From contig JAEYRA010000083.1 of NCBI GenBank assembly GCA_023409755.1, positions 1 through 26,094 of the forward strand: a stretch of DNA of 26,094 nt. Direction: 5' to 3'. Numbering within the stretch: the first letter of the stretch is position 1; each line of letters begins with the position of its first letter. The notes beneath the pieces are model-generated. The model was not told where the DNA came from. It worked only from the letters and a program-made list of their open reading frames with translations, and ran no database searches. This document shows positions 14,132-21,693 of the stretch, one piece after another. The stretch is from Bacillota bacterium. Its GTDB lineage: Bacteria; Bacillota; Clostridia; Christensenellales; UMGS416. A program made the translations under genes and the position numbers.

Positions 14132-15649
14132 ATGCGTTTGCGTCGTGTTTTTTCTGTTATTGTGTCCTTGGTTTTGATTCTTGCTGTGTTGCCGCCAACA
14201 GGGGCCCAGGCGGCTGCGGATGTGAGCATCGTTTCAACCAGTGTGAACCCCACCAGTCTCTCCGGAGCCGGTGAGGTGACACTGAACGTTGGGGTGAAAG
14301 TGGCCGAAAACAGTGCCGACAAAGCCACCGGCGTCTATGTGGCCCGTGACGGCGAACGGTTGAGCGATGTGTATGACATCGACGCGGGCGACGAACAGAC
14401 GATCTCCTGCACGCTGCCGGTGTCGGCGAGTGACCTGGGCAACAGCATTTCCCTGCGGCTTCTGTGGGACGGCGGCGGCAGCCTGTCCTTCTCCGTCAAG
14501 GTGAATGGAGAGGCATCCGTGGAGCCACAGGTATCTTTCTCCCGTTCATTCAGCCAGTCCACCGCGGCCAAAGGGGCGGAGGTCACCATCTCCTACAAGA
14601 TCTCCAACACCGGCTCGGTTCCGATCACCGACATTGTGGTGACCGACGCGAAGGCCGGCGATGTGACACTTACCTATTCCAAGCTCAACCCCGGCAAGTC
14701 CAAGACATTGACCTACAAGCATACGATGGACGCCGACCTGACCTCCGAACCGAAGCTGACCTACGAGGCCAACGGCAAGACGTATACCAAGTCGCTATCG
14801 GCCAAGACGGTGAGTCTGTCTACCGCTGATGTGGACGTGGTGCTGGAAGCCAGCCAGTCCGAGGTTGCCTCCGGGGACGAAATCACCCTGAGTTGCTCCA
14901 TTACCAATACCGGAAATTCGAATCTCAAGAACATCAAGGTCAGCGACGAAACCTTGGGCAGTGATCTGTTCACCTCCTCGTCGCTCAAAACCGGCATCCG
15001 CAAGGAATTCACCAAAAGCGTGACATTGACGGAGACCACCAAGTTCCGCTTCGTGGTGACCGCCGAGGACGCCGATGGCAATACCTACACCTTCCGATCC
15101 AACTCGGAGACGGTAAAAGTCTCCGGCTCGGAGGAGACCGCACCGGCCACCGAATATGGCCTGGAGATCCTGGCCACCAGCGATACCCTGCAGTTGACCC
15201 AGGCCGGCGATGTCAATTTCACCATCACCGTCAACAACAAGTCTGACGCGGCAGTGGCCGGCGTCAAGGTCGTTGACCAGGATGGGTTGGTCATCAAGGA
15301 GTTTGACATTCTGCCCGTGGGGGAGAATCCCTTTGTCTACCGCGCCAGCGTGACCCAGACCAAGCAATTCAACTTCTACGCGGTGGTGGAAGGGGAGGAC
15401 GGTGAATACCGCGTGGCGTCCGGCCCGGTGGAGATCACCGTAACCGACGGCGCTGCGGCCAGCCCCACCGCCAGCATTGAACCATCGCCCTCGGCCACAC
15501 AGGTGACCGGCGGCAACAACGGCAGTCTCGGATCTTTGATGGTGGCGTTGCTCATCGTGGGCTTCCTCATCGTCATCACGGTCATCGTGCTGGTTGCCAT
15601 GATCGTCAAGGACAAGCGCCAGCGTGAGCAGCCTGCCCGGCGGCGCTAA
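14132..15649 (+). CDS. Membrane-anchored surface protein with Ig-like/CARDB-type repeats
   Basis: This 505-residue exported protein has a signal peptide (MRLRRVFSV, hydrophobic core, then GAQA, residues 1-28). About four beta-sandwich repeats of roughly 100 residues follow, with recurring phrases such as ITISYKISNTGS-like (VTISYKISNTGSVPITDIVV), ITLSCSITNTGNSNLKNIKV and FTITVNNKSDAAVAGVKVVD, typical of CARDB/DUF11-like domains. A Ser/Pro/Thr-rich linker (about 440-463), a transmembrane helix near 466-492 and a basic tail ending RRR complete the protein. ATG 14132 was chosen because GGAGGG precedes it and it starts the signal peptide; the open frame extends upstream into the promoter. It has no sortase motif. 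It is divergent from dacF, monocistronic, and followed by a strong terminator. It probably sits on the outer face of the membrane; binding partner unknown. Confidence 0.85.
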   Translation: MRLRRVFSVIVSLVLILAVLPPTGAQAAADVSIVSTSVNPTSLSGAGEVTLNVGVKVAENSADKATGVYVARDGERLSDVYDIDAGDEQTISCTLPVSASDLGNSISLRLLWDGGGSLSFSVKVNGEASVEPQVSFSRSFSQSTAAKGAEVTISYKISNTGSVPITDIVVTDAKAGDVTLTYSKLNPGKSKTLTYKHTMDADLTSEPKLTYEANGKTYTKSLSAKTVSLSTADVDVVLEASQSEVASGDEITLSCSITNTGNSNLKNIKVSDETLGSDLFTSSSLKTGIRKEFTKSVTLTETTKFRFVVTAEDADGNTYTFRSNSETVKVSGSEETAPATEYGLEILATSDTLQLTQAGDVNFTITVNNKSDAAVAGVKVVDQDGLVIKEFDILPVGENPFVYRASVTQTKQFNFYAVVEGEDGEYRVASGPVEITVTDGAAASPTASIEPSPSATQVTGGNNGSLGSLMVALLIVGFLIVITVIVLVAMIVKDKRQREQPARRR

Positions 15650-15668
15650 CAGAGACGGAACATAAGCA

Positions 15669-15696
15669 AAAAGGAGAGGCGAACGCCTCTCCTTTT
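15669..15696. terminator. Bidirectional terminator
   Basis: AAAAGGAGAGGCG (15669-15681) and CGCCTCTCCTTTT (15684-15696) form a perfect 13-bp stem with a 2-base loop and T-runs on both strands. It serves the surface-protein gene and the convergent fucosidase gene, which ends at 15711. Confidence 0.92.
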
Positions 15697-15710
15697 GATG
15701 TTGCGGGGGA

Positions 15711-17018
15711 TTACTTCAGGAACAGCTCAATGACCGGCACGGCGGCGTTGGGCTTCTGGATGGGCAGCTCCAGCGTCAGCAGCCCCTTCTTGCCCGGCAC
15801 GTCGATGCCGAACCCAGCCTCGTCGTCCTTGTCGTATTCGATCCGCTTCACCTCGGAAGCGTCGTTGAGGAGCTGGGCATACTCCACCTTGCCGGCAAAG
15901 CCGTCGAGGTGCAGGTGGCGGAAGGGCCATGCGAACACATGCACATAAAGGCGGTTCGTCGTGGGGTTGTAGGTCAGGCGGCAGTCTTGCGGACACTGGA
16001 ACTGTGCCGGTGCCTGGGTGCAGCCATAGATGGAGCGGCTGTGCCGGCGCATCCATTGGCCAATGCCGCGCAGGCGATCGATGGCCCGCTCGTCAAACTC
16101 ACCCCGGCCGGTGGGGCCGACGTTCAGCAGCAGGTTGCCGCCCTTGCTGACGGTGTCCGCCAGCATCTGCACCAGCATCTCCACGCTCTTCCAGGTGTAC
16201 TCGTCACGGTAGTAACCCCAGGAGCCCGAGAAGGTCTGGCAGGCCTCCCACACGACGGGCTGGCCGCCAACGGTGGGCCATTCGCGGGGTTGGTACTGCT
16301 CGGGGGTACGCAGGTCCTGCTCAATGTTAAGCCGGTCGTTCATGATGATATGGGGCTGGTGGCTGCGCACCAGCTCGATGAGCCGCTGGCCCTGCCATTC
16401 CTCCACGCTCTTGCCGGCAAACTCCTTGGTCGCCGCCACCGAGAAGTCGTACCATAGGATGTCCACCTTGCCAAAGCCGGTCATCAGTTCCTTTGTCTGG
16501 GCGTACAGGTAGTCGGCGTATTTGCGGATGTCACGCTCGGCGCTCTGGCGCACAAAGTCGGGGTTGTTGCGCTGGGGGTGGCAGTTGTCCACGGTGTATT
16601 CGGGGTGGTGCCAATCGAGCAGCGAGTGATAGAAGCCGACCTTCATTCCTTCCTGGCGGAAGGCGTTCACCATGGGCCGCAGCACATCTCGGCCATAGGG
16701 CGTGTTGGTGGCCTTGTAGTCGGTCATTGCCGTGTCCCACAGGCAGAATCCTTCGTGGTGCTTGGTCGTCACCACAAAGTACTTCATGCCGGCATTGCGG
16801 GCCTCGGCAGCCCACAGTGCCGGGTCATAGAGGTCGGGGTCGAAGTGGCGGAAGTATTGCTGGTACGTCTCGTCATCAATCTGCTCCATGCTCTTGATCC
16901 ACTCATGCCGGGCGGCCAGGGAATAGGTGCCCCAGTGGATAAAGAGCCCGAACCGGTCGTTCTGAAACCAGGCGGTGTCGCCGGGGGTGGGCTTGGGCGT
17001 AATCACATCATATGGCAT
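15711..17018 (-). CDS. GH29 alpha-L-fucosidase
   Basis: This 435-residue glycoside hydrolase family 29 enzyme hydrolyses alpha-linked L-fucose. Family marks are FGLFIHWGTYSL (23-34), the TTKHHEGFCLWDT block (84-96), the long helix before VDILWYDFS with the likely nucleophile Asp191, and the GGNLLLNVGPTGRGEFD block near residue 320, followed by a short C-terminal beta domain. There is no signal peptide, carbohydrate-binding module or anchor, so it is predicted cytoplasmic and would act on imported fucosides. ATG 17018 has AAGGAGG upstream; the longer open frame into the tRNA promoter region is not credible. It is monocistronic and divergent from the tRNA operon. No fucose transporter or catabolic gene is nearby. 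Confidence 0.93.
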   Translation of the reverse strand: MPYDVITPKPTPGDTAWFQNDRFGLFIHWGTYSLAARHEWIKSMEQIDDETYQQYFRHFDPDLYDPALWAAEARNAGMKYFVVTTKHHEGFCLWDTAMTDYKATNTPYGRDVLRPMVNAFRQEGMKVGFYHSLLDWHHPEYTVDNCHPQRNNPDFVRQSAERDIRKYADYLYAQTKELMTGFGKVDILWYDFSVAATKEFAGKSVEEWQGQRLIELVRSHQPHIIMNDRLNIEQDLRTPEQYQPREWPTVGGQPVVWEACQTFSGSWGYYRDEYTWKSVEMLVQMLADTVSKGGNLLLNVGPTGRGEFDERAIDRLRGIGQWMRRHSRSIYGCTQAPAQFQCPQDCRLTYNPTTNRLYVHVFAWPFRHLHLDGFAGKVEYAQLLNDASEVKRIEYDKDDEAGFGIDVPGKKGLLTLELPIQKPNAAVPVIELFLK

Positions 17019-17127
17019 TGCCGTTCCTCCTTCGCATAGATGGAATGACAATTCTACGTTCCCATCCAAAGTCCTTTGTACGCTTTGTGGAACGTCAAAC
17101 CCACGACAAAACCACAGGCACAGGGTG

Positions 17128-17156
17128 TTGACAAGGGCACATCGCTCGTTTATAAT
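17128..17156 (+). promoter_or_regulatory. Consensus promoter of the tRNA operon
   Basis: TTGACA at 17128-17133 and TATAAT at 17151-17156 are both perfect sigma-A hexamers with the ideal 17-base spacer. Transcription would begin about 14 bases before the first tRNA. Confidence 0.95.
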
Positions 17157-17176
17157 AAAACCCACGCGCCAGACGC

Positions 17177-17252
17177 GGGAGCATAGCTCAGCTGGTAGAG
17201 CATTCGGTTTACATCCGACAGGTCGTAGGTTCGAGTCCTACTGTTCCCACCA
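17177..17252 (+). tRNA. tRNA-Val (anticodon TAC)
   Basis: This 76-base cloverleaf has acceptor GGGAGCA/TGTTCCC (one G-U pair), D arm GCTC/GAGC, anticodon loop TTTACAT giving TAC, and T arm GTAGG-TTCGAGT-CCTAC. The CCA end is encoded. The outermost anticodon-stem pair (27-43) is a T-C mismatch; the remaining four pairs hold. Confidence 0.97.
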
Positions 17253-17283
17253 GCGCGTTTGCTAACCCCACGGGGTGTGATAT

Positions 17284-17359
17284 GCGGGAATAGCTCAACG
17301 GCTAGAGCGTCGCCTTGCCATGGCGAAGGTTGCGGGTTCGAATCCCGTTTCCCGCTCCA
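17284..17359 (+). tRNA. tRNA-Gly (anticodon GCC)
   Basis: This 76-base cloverleaf has acceptor GCGGGAA/TTCCCGC, anticodon stem TCGCC/GGCGA around loop TTGCCAT giving GCC, and T arm GCGGG-TTCGAAT-CCCGT (one G-T closing pair). CCA is encoded. It is the second of four tRNAs in the cluster. Confidence 0.97.
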
Positions 17360-17371
17360 ATTTCTATGTGT

Positions 17372-17446
<75 letters not shown>

Positions 17447-17456
17447 TTTTCTTTTT

Positions 17457-17543
17457 GCCGAAGTGGCGAAACTGGCAGACGCAAGGGACTTAAAATCCCT
17501 CGCTCGAGAGGGCGTGCGGGTTCGAGCCCCGCCTTCGGCACCA
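17457..17543 (+). tRNA. tRNA-Leu (anticodon TAA)
   Basis: This 87-base class II tRNA has acceptor GCCGAAG/CTTCGGC, anticodon stem AGGGA/TCCCT around loop CTTAAAA giving TAA, a long variable arm (CGCTC-GAGA-GGGCG), T arm GCGGG-TTCGAGC-CCCGC, discriminator A and encoded CCA. It is the last tRNA of the cluster. Confidence 0.97.
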
Positions 17544-17548
17544 GACAG

Positions 17549-17581
17549 ACTCACTGGGTACCGGTGAGTGGAACCGTTTTG
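17549..17581 (+). terminator. Weak hairpin directly after the tRNA cluster
   Basis: ACTCACTGG (17549-17557) pairs with CCGGTGAGT (17561-17569), including one T-G pair, around loop GTA. A TTTT follows only after a 7-base gap (17577-17580). It may be a processing or partial-termination hairpin ahead of the strong terminator at 17630. Confidence 0.5.
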
Positions 17582-17629
17582 CCGGGTGCCAGGGTGTGTC
17601 GTAGTTTTTATCAGAGAAGCAAACGGAGT

Positions 17630-17660
17630 AACAGCAGCAATGAGCATTGCTGCTGTTTTG
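17630..17660 (+). terminator. Strong terminator of the tRNA operon
   Basis: AACAGCAGCAATG (17630-17642) and CATTGCTGCTGTT (17645-17657) form a perfect 13-bp stem with a 2-base loop, followed by TTTTGCTTT. It ends the tRNA transcript. Confidence 0.9.
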
Positions 17661-18038
17661 CTTTGCACTGCATTTCACTAGTTACCTGTGCGCTGGTCGT
17701 CTTGATGATTGTTGCTTGGGCCATTGGGCAGGAGCGTTGCTCCATTGGCGCGTGCAATCGCCCATCAACACGCGGACTCCTTGTAGAATGAGAGAAACTT
17801 GTTTGAACCAAGATCGGTACTGTCGTGCTGGGTCAGGCTGGTGTTCTGTTGAAGTTTCTCATCACAAAGGAACGACGGGGAGATATATCTTTGCCGGCTG
17901 GGTGTAGAGGTTGATGTGGTGCCGCAGTATGAGCAACGTTGACTTGTTTTTTGTCTTTTCCGCAGCGACGTTCCCTGCTGTACCAAAGGCCAGCGGCCAT
18001 TTTCCGTTTTCTACTTATATCTTTCAATCATCGATTTT
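17661..18038. other. Gene-free, AT-richer segment with small inverted repeats
   Basis: I see no supported gene on either strand in these roughly 380 bases. Short open frames lack ribosome binding sites and recognisable sequence. Structure seen: a GGAGC-GTT-GCTCC hairpin (17731-17743) flanked by two direct copies of CCATTGG, and an inverted repeat GAGAAACTT (17792-17800) / AAGTTTCTC (17852-17860). Base composition is unlike the surrounding genes. It could be an old integration scar beside the tRNA cluster, a decayed gene or a structured RNA. No copy of the tRNA-Leu 3' end is present downstream, so a clean att duplication is not supported. Confidence 0.5.
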
Positions 18039-19388
18039 GTGAAAGAAAAGAGTTTACAAGCAGTACCTTTCCATCATAAAATAGGAACCACAAAAACGGC
18101 GGGGGACCGGTGTGAATTGCTGAAGGTTTTAGCCAAGCGTAACGTCGCGCTGCTCCTGGGTGCGCAAAGCGTTTCGGCCATGGGCAGCATCGTGCAGAGC
18201 TTTGCGCTCTCGCTTTTTGTGCTGGCCAGCGGCTCGGGCGTCAAGTTCGCCACGGTGCTGGCCGTCGGCATGATTCCGCGGCTCTTTGGCCCTCTCACCG
18301 GTGTGCTGGTGGACCGGGTGAACCGCAAACGGCTGCTGGTGGTGCTTGATGTACTGGCAGGTGTGCTGACACTGGCGTTTGCGTTTTACCACCGGTTCGT
18401 GGCGGAGCTTTCGCTGCCGGCCATCTATCTGCTTGTGCTCCTGTCCTCGTCACTGCAGGCCTTTGATGACCCGGCCATCAGCGCCATCCTGCCGGATCTG
18501 GTGGAGCACGATGACCTGACCGACGCCAACAGTGTGTCCGCCACCATCTCCAACGCCTCCTACATTGTCATGCCGGTGCTTGCGGCTCTGCTCTACAACG
18601 GCGTTGGTCTCTTTGTGGTCATGCTCATCAATGGCGCCAGCTTCTTCCTTTCGGCCCTGCTGGAAGGAGGCCTTCGCTACCAATGGAAACCCCAACCGCC
18701 GGAGACGCGGACGTCGTTCCGCCATTCCTTTGCCGAGGGCATGGGTGCCATTACAGGCAGCCGGGAGCTCATCCTCATCGTCGTGGTCAGCGTGCTCGCC
18801 AATCTGGCGCTCAATCCCTTCCTCAATGTGGGCATTCCCTATATGATCCGCATCAACCTTGGCGCGTCGGAGGGGCTGTACGGTTTGTCCCAGTCGCTGG
18901 TGTTTGTGGGGCCAGTGGTGGGGTCTGTGCTGGCCAGCACCCTGCTGAAACGGGTGGACTACAAGCCGCTGCTGACCTGGGTGCTGGCGTTGGATGCGAT
19001 GCTGGTGGCTGCCTCGGCCCTCTGCGTCTATGCCACCCACGGCACTTTTGGCCCCGTGCGCTACGCGGCGCTGTGTTTCATGGGTTTCGCTGTCATCGCC
19101 ACCATGGCGTTGGCCAGCGTTGGCACCGTCACTGCCATGCAGAAGCTGGTACCGGGGAAACTGTTGGGCAGGGTGGGCGGCGCGGTCACGTCGATGTCCA
19201 TGCTCGCCATCCCGCTGGGGCAATGGTTTTATGGCTTTGGGTTGGACCACTGGAACGCCACGGGCACGGGGCTGGTCTTTGCCTGGCTGGTGTTCGTGGG
19301 GTTCGCGATTTCCTTGGTGATTTTGCAACCACTGAGGAACCCCAAGGATACCAAGGGCCGTGTGAGCGGCAGTTCCCTGCCGGGGTAG
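18039..19388 (+). CDS. MFS-family transporter (probable efflux)
   Basis: This is a polytopic membrane protein of up to 449 residues with about 12 membrane segments, of the major facilitator type. Motif A between helices 2 and 3 is visible as TGVLVDRVNRKRLL (about 87-100). The pattern (drug/macrolide-efflux or EntS-like MFS_3 group) has a central loop near RYQWKPQPPETRTSFRHSF. The start is uncertain. The longest frame begins with GTG near 18039 and carries about 27 hydrophilic residues not expected in the family. An in-frame TTG at 18117 after GGGGGA gives a more typical start just before LKVLAKRNVALLLG. The gene is single, with a terminator at 19444. The substrate cannot be inferred. Confidence 0.85.
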   Translation: MKEKSLQAVPFHHKIGTTKTAGDRCELLKVLAKRNVALLLGAQSVSAMGSIVQSFALSLFVLASGSGVKFATVLAVGMIPRLFGPLTGVLVDRVNRKRLLVVLDVLAGVLTLAFAFYHRFVAELSLPAIYLLVLLSSSLQAFDDPAISAILPDLVEHDDLTDANSVSATISNASYIVMPVLAALLYNGVGLFVVMLINGASFFLSALLEGGLRYQWKPQPPETRTSFRHSFAEGMGAITGSRELILIVVVSVLANLALNPFLNVGIPYMIRINLGASEGLYGLSQSLVFVGPVVGSVLASTLLKRVDYKPLLTWVLALDAMLVAASALCVYATHGTFGPVRYAALCFMGFAVIATMALASVGTVTAMQKLVPGKLLGRVGGAVTSMSMLAIPLGQWFYGFGLDHWNATGTGLVFAWLVFVGFAISLVILQPLRNPKDTKGRVSGSSLPG

Positions 19389-19443
19389 GCGGGGGATGCC
19401 CGGCCTGTAGGTGGCATGAACGGCAAGAGTTGGCGGATGCACC

Positions 19444-19474
19444 AAGCGCTCCTTCCGGTGGAAGGAGCGCTTTT
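19444..19474 (+). terminator. Terminator after the MFS gene
   Basis: AAGCGCTCCTTCC (19444-19456) and GGAAGGAGCGCTT (19460-19472) form a perfect 13-bp stem with a 3-base loop, followed by TTTT including the last stem bases. The minus strand lacks a T-run, so it acts mainly on the plus strand. Confidence 0.85.
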
Positions 19475-19504
19475 GCATACGTTTATAGGGAGTGGGGCAG
19501 GGGG

Positions 19505-21418
19505 TTACAGCGTGTCCAGCTCCGCCAGCCACACCGCCGCCGAGGCGTCCGACGGCATGCGCCAATCGCCCCGGGGGGAGAGGGCCACCGTACCCACCCG
19601 AGGGCCATCCGGCAGGCAGGAGCGCTTGAACTGCTGGCTGAAGAACCGGGTGAGGAACGTGCGCAGCGTCTTCTTCATCAGCTCCTGCGGGTAACGGTCG
19701 CCAAAGGCGTGCAGCGCCAGCAGCAGCAGCTTGGAGGGCGACGCGCCGCCTTCCATCATGTGGTAGAGGTAGAAGTCGTGCAGCTCGTAGGGCCCGAGAA
19801 TGTCCTCGGTGCGCTGGTCAATCTCCCCCTCGCGGGAGGGGATGAGCTCCGGCGACACCGGCGTATTCAGAATGTCGGCGGCAATCTCAGCCACCGTGGC
19901 GTTGAAGTGATTCACGCTCAGCCACCGTACGAGGTGGCGCACCAGTGTCTTGGGCACGCCGCCATTGACGTTGTACATGGACATGTGGTCGCCGTTGTAG
20001 GTGGACCAGCCCAGTGCCAGTTCGGACAGGTCGCCGGTGCCCAGTGCCAGTGCGCCGATGTGGTTGCAGTAGTCCATCAGGATCTGTGTGCGTTCCCTTG
20101 CCTGGCAGTTTTCGTAGGCGATGTCGTGCAAATCGGGGTCCTGGCCGATGTCGAGGAAGTGCTGGTTGACGGCAGCGGTAATGTCAATCTCCCGAATGGT
20201 GCAGCCTAGCTCCTGCATCAGCCCCAGGGCGTTGTTCTTGGTGCGGCTGCCGGTGCCAAAACCCGGCAGGGTCAGCGCGTGCAGGTTGGCCGGGTCCCAT
20301 CCTTCCTCGGCAAAGAGCCGCGCAGCGATGAGCAGCGTCAGCGCCGAGTCCAACCCGCCGGAGACATTGACCGCGGCCCGCTTGAGCCCCGTGTGCTCCA
20401 TGCGCTTGCGCAGCGCAGCCACCTGGATGGCCGTAATCTCCCCGGAGCGTGCGTCCTGCTCGGTGCCGCCGGGCACGAAGGGCAGCGCCGCATAGTGGCG
20501 CTGCAGGGGCAGGTCGCCGCGCTCATCCAGCGGGAAGCGAACGGTTCGGCCATCAGGCCGTTCCTGGTCGGCAAAGAACGTGGAGCAGCGCACCCGGTGG
20601 AACTGCAGCCGCCCCAGGTCGATGTCTGCGGTTGTCAGCACATCGCGGCGGAACCGTTCCCCCTCAGCGAGCATCCGGCCGTTCTCCGCCACGCAGGTGT
20701 AGCCGCCGAAGACGACGTCGGTCGTCGACTCGTCAGGACCGGCACCGGCGTAGACATAGCCGGCAATGCAACGGCCCGACTGCATGGCGATGAGGCTCTT
20801 GCGGTAGTCCTGCTTGGTGACGGCCTCGTCACTGGCCGATGGGTTGAAAATGACCAGTGCTCCCCGTTGGGCCAGGGCAGCCGACGGCGGGTTGGGCGTC
20901 CATAGATCCTCACAGATCTCAATGCCGAAGGTCAGCAAACCGTCCTCGGCCTGGAACAGCAGGTCGGGGCCAAAGGGCACCTCCACGCCGTCCATCTCCA
21001 CGGTGATACGGGTGCCGCTGCCAGAAGCAAACCAGCGCCGCTCGTAAAACTCCTGGTAATTGGGGATGTTGATCTTGGGCACGATGCCCAGCACCCGACC
21101 GCGCCCCACCACGGCCGCGCAGTTGTATAGCCGCCCCTGCACCACCATTGGCAGCCCCACAATGGCCACCGTGGCTCCGGTGGCCGCGGCCACCTGCCGC
21201 AGGCCGGCAAGTGCCGCCCGTTGCAGCGTCGGCTGCAGGAAGAGATCGGCGCAGGTGTAGCCGGTCAACCCCAGTTCCGGGAAGAGCGCCACCGACACGC
21301 CGGCCCGCTCGGCCCGTGCCAGCAGCTGCAGCGTTTCTTTCGTGTTGTAAGCCACGTCACCCACCCGCAGGCGGGGGGTGGCGGCAGCCACGCGGATAAA
21401 GCCATATTGACCCAACAT
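19505..21418 (-). CDS. nadE: Glutamine-dependent NAD(+) synthetase
   Basis: This 637-residue two-domain enzyme performs the last step of NAD synthesis: nicotinate adenine dinucleotide plus ATP plus glutamine gives NAD. The N-terminal nitrilase-type glutaminase (about 1-280) carries the Glu-Lys-Cys triad: Glu48 (FPELGLTGYTC), Lys115 (IVPKINIPNY) and Cys169 (GIEICEDLWTP). The C-terminal synthetase domain has the PP-loop SGGLDS at 353-358 and GTGDLSELALGWSTYNGDHM further on. It matches the long bacterial/actinobacterial type rather than the short ammonia-dependent form. ATG 21418 has GAGG about 11 bases upstream. It is monocistronic and divergent from tig. Confidence 0.97.
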   Translation of the reverse strand: MLGQYGFIRVAAATPRLRVGDVAYNTKETLQLLARAERAGVSVALFPELGLTGYTCADLFLQPTLQRAALAGLRQVAAATGATVAIVGLPMVVQGRLYNCAAVVGRGRVLGIVPKINIPNYQEFYERRWFASGSGTRITVEMDGVEVPFGPDLLFQAEDGLLTFGIEICEDLWTPNPPSAALAQRGALVIFNPSASDEAVTKQDYRKSLIAMQSGRCIAGYVYAGAGPDESTTDVVFGGYTCVAENGRMLAEGERFRRDVLTTADIDLGRLQFHRVRCSTFFADQERPDGRTVRFPLDERGDLPLQRHYAALPFVPGGTEQDARSGEITAIQVAALRKRMEHTGLKRAAVNVSGGLDSALTLLIAARLFAEEGWDPANLHALTLPGFGTGSRTKNNALGLMQELGCTIREIDITAAVNQHFLDIGQDPDLHDIAYENCQARERTQILMDYCNHIGALALGTGDLSELALGWSTYNGDHMSMYNVNGGVPKTLVRHLVRWLSVNHFNATVAEIAADILNTPVSPELIPSREGEIDQRTEDILGPYELHDFYLYHMMEGGASPSKLLLLALHAFGDRYPQELMKKTLRTFLTRFFSQQFKRSCLPDGPRVGTVALSPRGDWRMPSDASAAVWLAELDTL

Positions 21419-21463
21419 AAACCGTACCTCACTAGGGATGTTTCAATGCATTCAGTCTGTGGA

Positions 21464-21492
21464 ATTATAACATAAAATACCAGCCTTCAAAA
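21464..21492 (-). promoter_or_regulatory. Promoter of nadE (extended -10)
   Basis: On the minus strand a perfect TATAAT (complement of 21464-21469) is preceded by TGT, making an extended -10. TTTTGA (complement of 21487-21492) is a poor -35 at 17 bases. It lies back to back with the tig promoters. Confidence 0.65.
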
Positions 21493-21519
21493 CATCATCG
21501 GTTGGAGAGGGTAAAGGCT

Positions 21520-21536
21520 ATTGACCATCTTTGACC
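21520..21536. promoter_or_regulatory. CtsR-type operator
   Basis: On the minus strand the site reads GGTCAAA-GAT-GGTCAAT. The CtsR consensus is RGTCAAA-NAN-RGTCAAA; the first heptad and the NAN spacer match fully and the second heptad matches 6 of 7. The site covers the -35 of the upstream tig promoter, where a repressor would block RNA polymerase. CtsR is the class III heat-shock repressor of Bacillota. No ctsR gene lies in this window. Confidence 0.75.
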
Positions 21537-21549
21537 AATAAGATATACT
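21521..21549 (+). promoter_or_regulatory. tig promoter P1
   Basis: TTGACC at 21521-21526 and TATACT at 21544-21549 are 17 bases apart, each one mismatch from consensus. Its -35 lies within the CtsR-type operator. Confidence 0.8.
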
Positions 21550-21583
21550 GGGTACAAACATAGAGCATATGAAGATGAATTGG

Positions 21584-21612
21584 TTGCGCCTGAACGGCAG
21601 CTGTGGTATAGT
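21584..21612 (+). promoter_or_regulatory. tig promoter P2
   Basis: TTGCGC at 21584-21589 and TATAGT at 21607-21612 are 17 bases apart. It lies outside the CtsR-type operator, so it could give basal expression of the operon. The leader from here to the ATG is about 75 bases. Confidence 0.55.
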
Positions 21613-21693
21613 TTCGAGGAAATGCTCTGTCGACCACCGCGCAGGGCCGGTTCCCGTCTATTATTTGCAAGAAGGTATAGGAGGACTCACCCA

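Noticed and set aside
17457..18038. Possible prophage or island attachment site at tRNA-Leu
   Set aside because: No duplicate of the tRNA 3' end is found downstream and there is no integrase gene in the window.
18683..20209. 508-codon plus-strand open frame from inside the MFS gene into the nadE region
   Set aside because: It runs through a terminator and is out of frame with the MFS gene and antisense to nadE; composition is unlike a natural protein.
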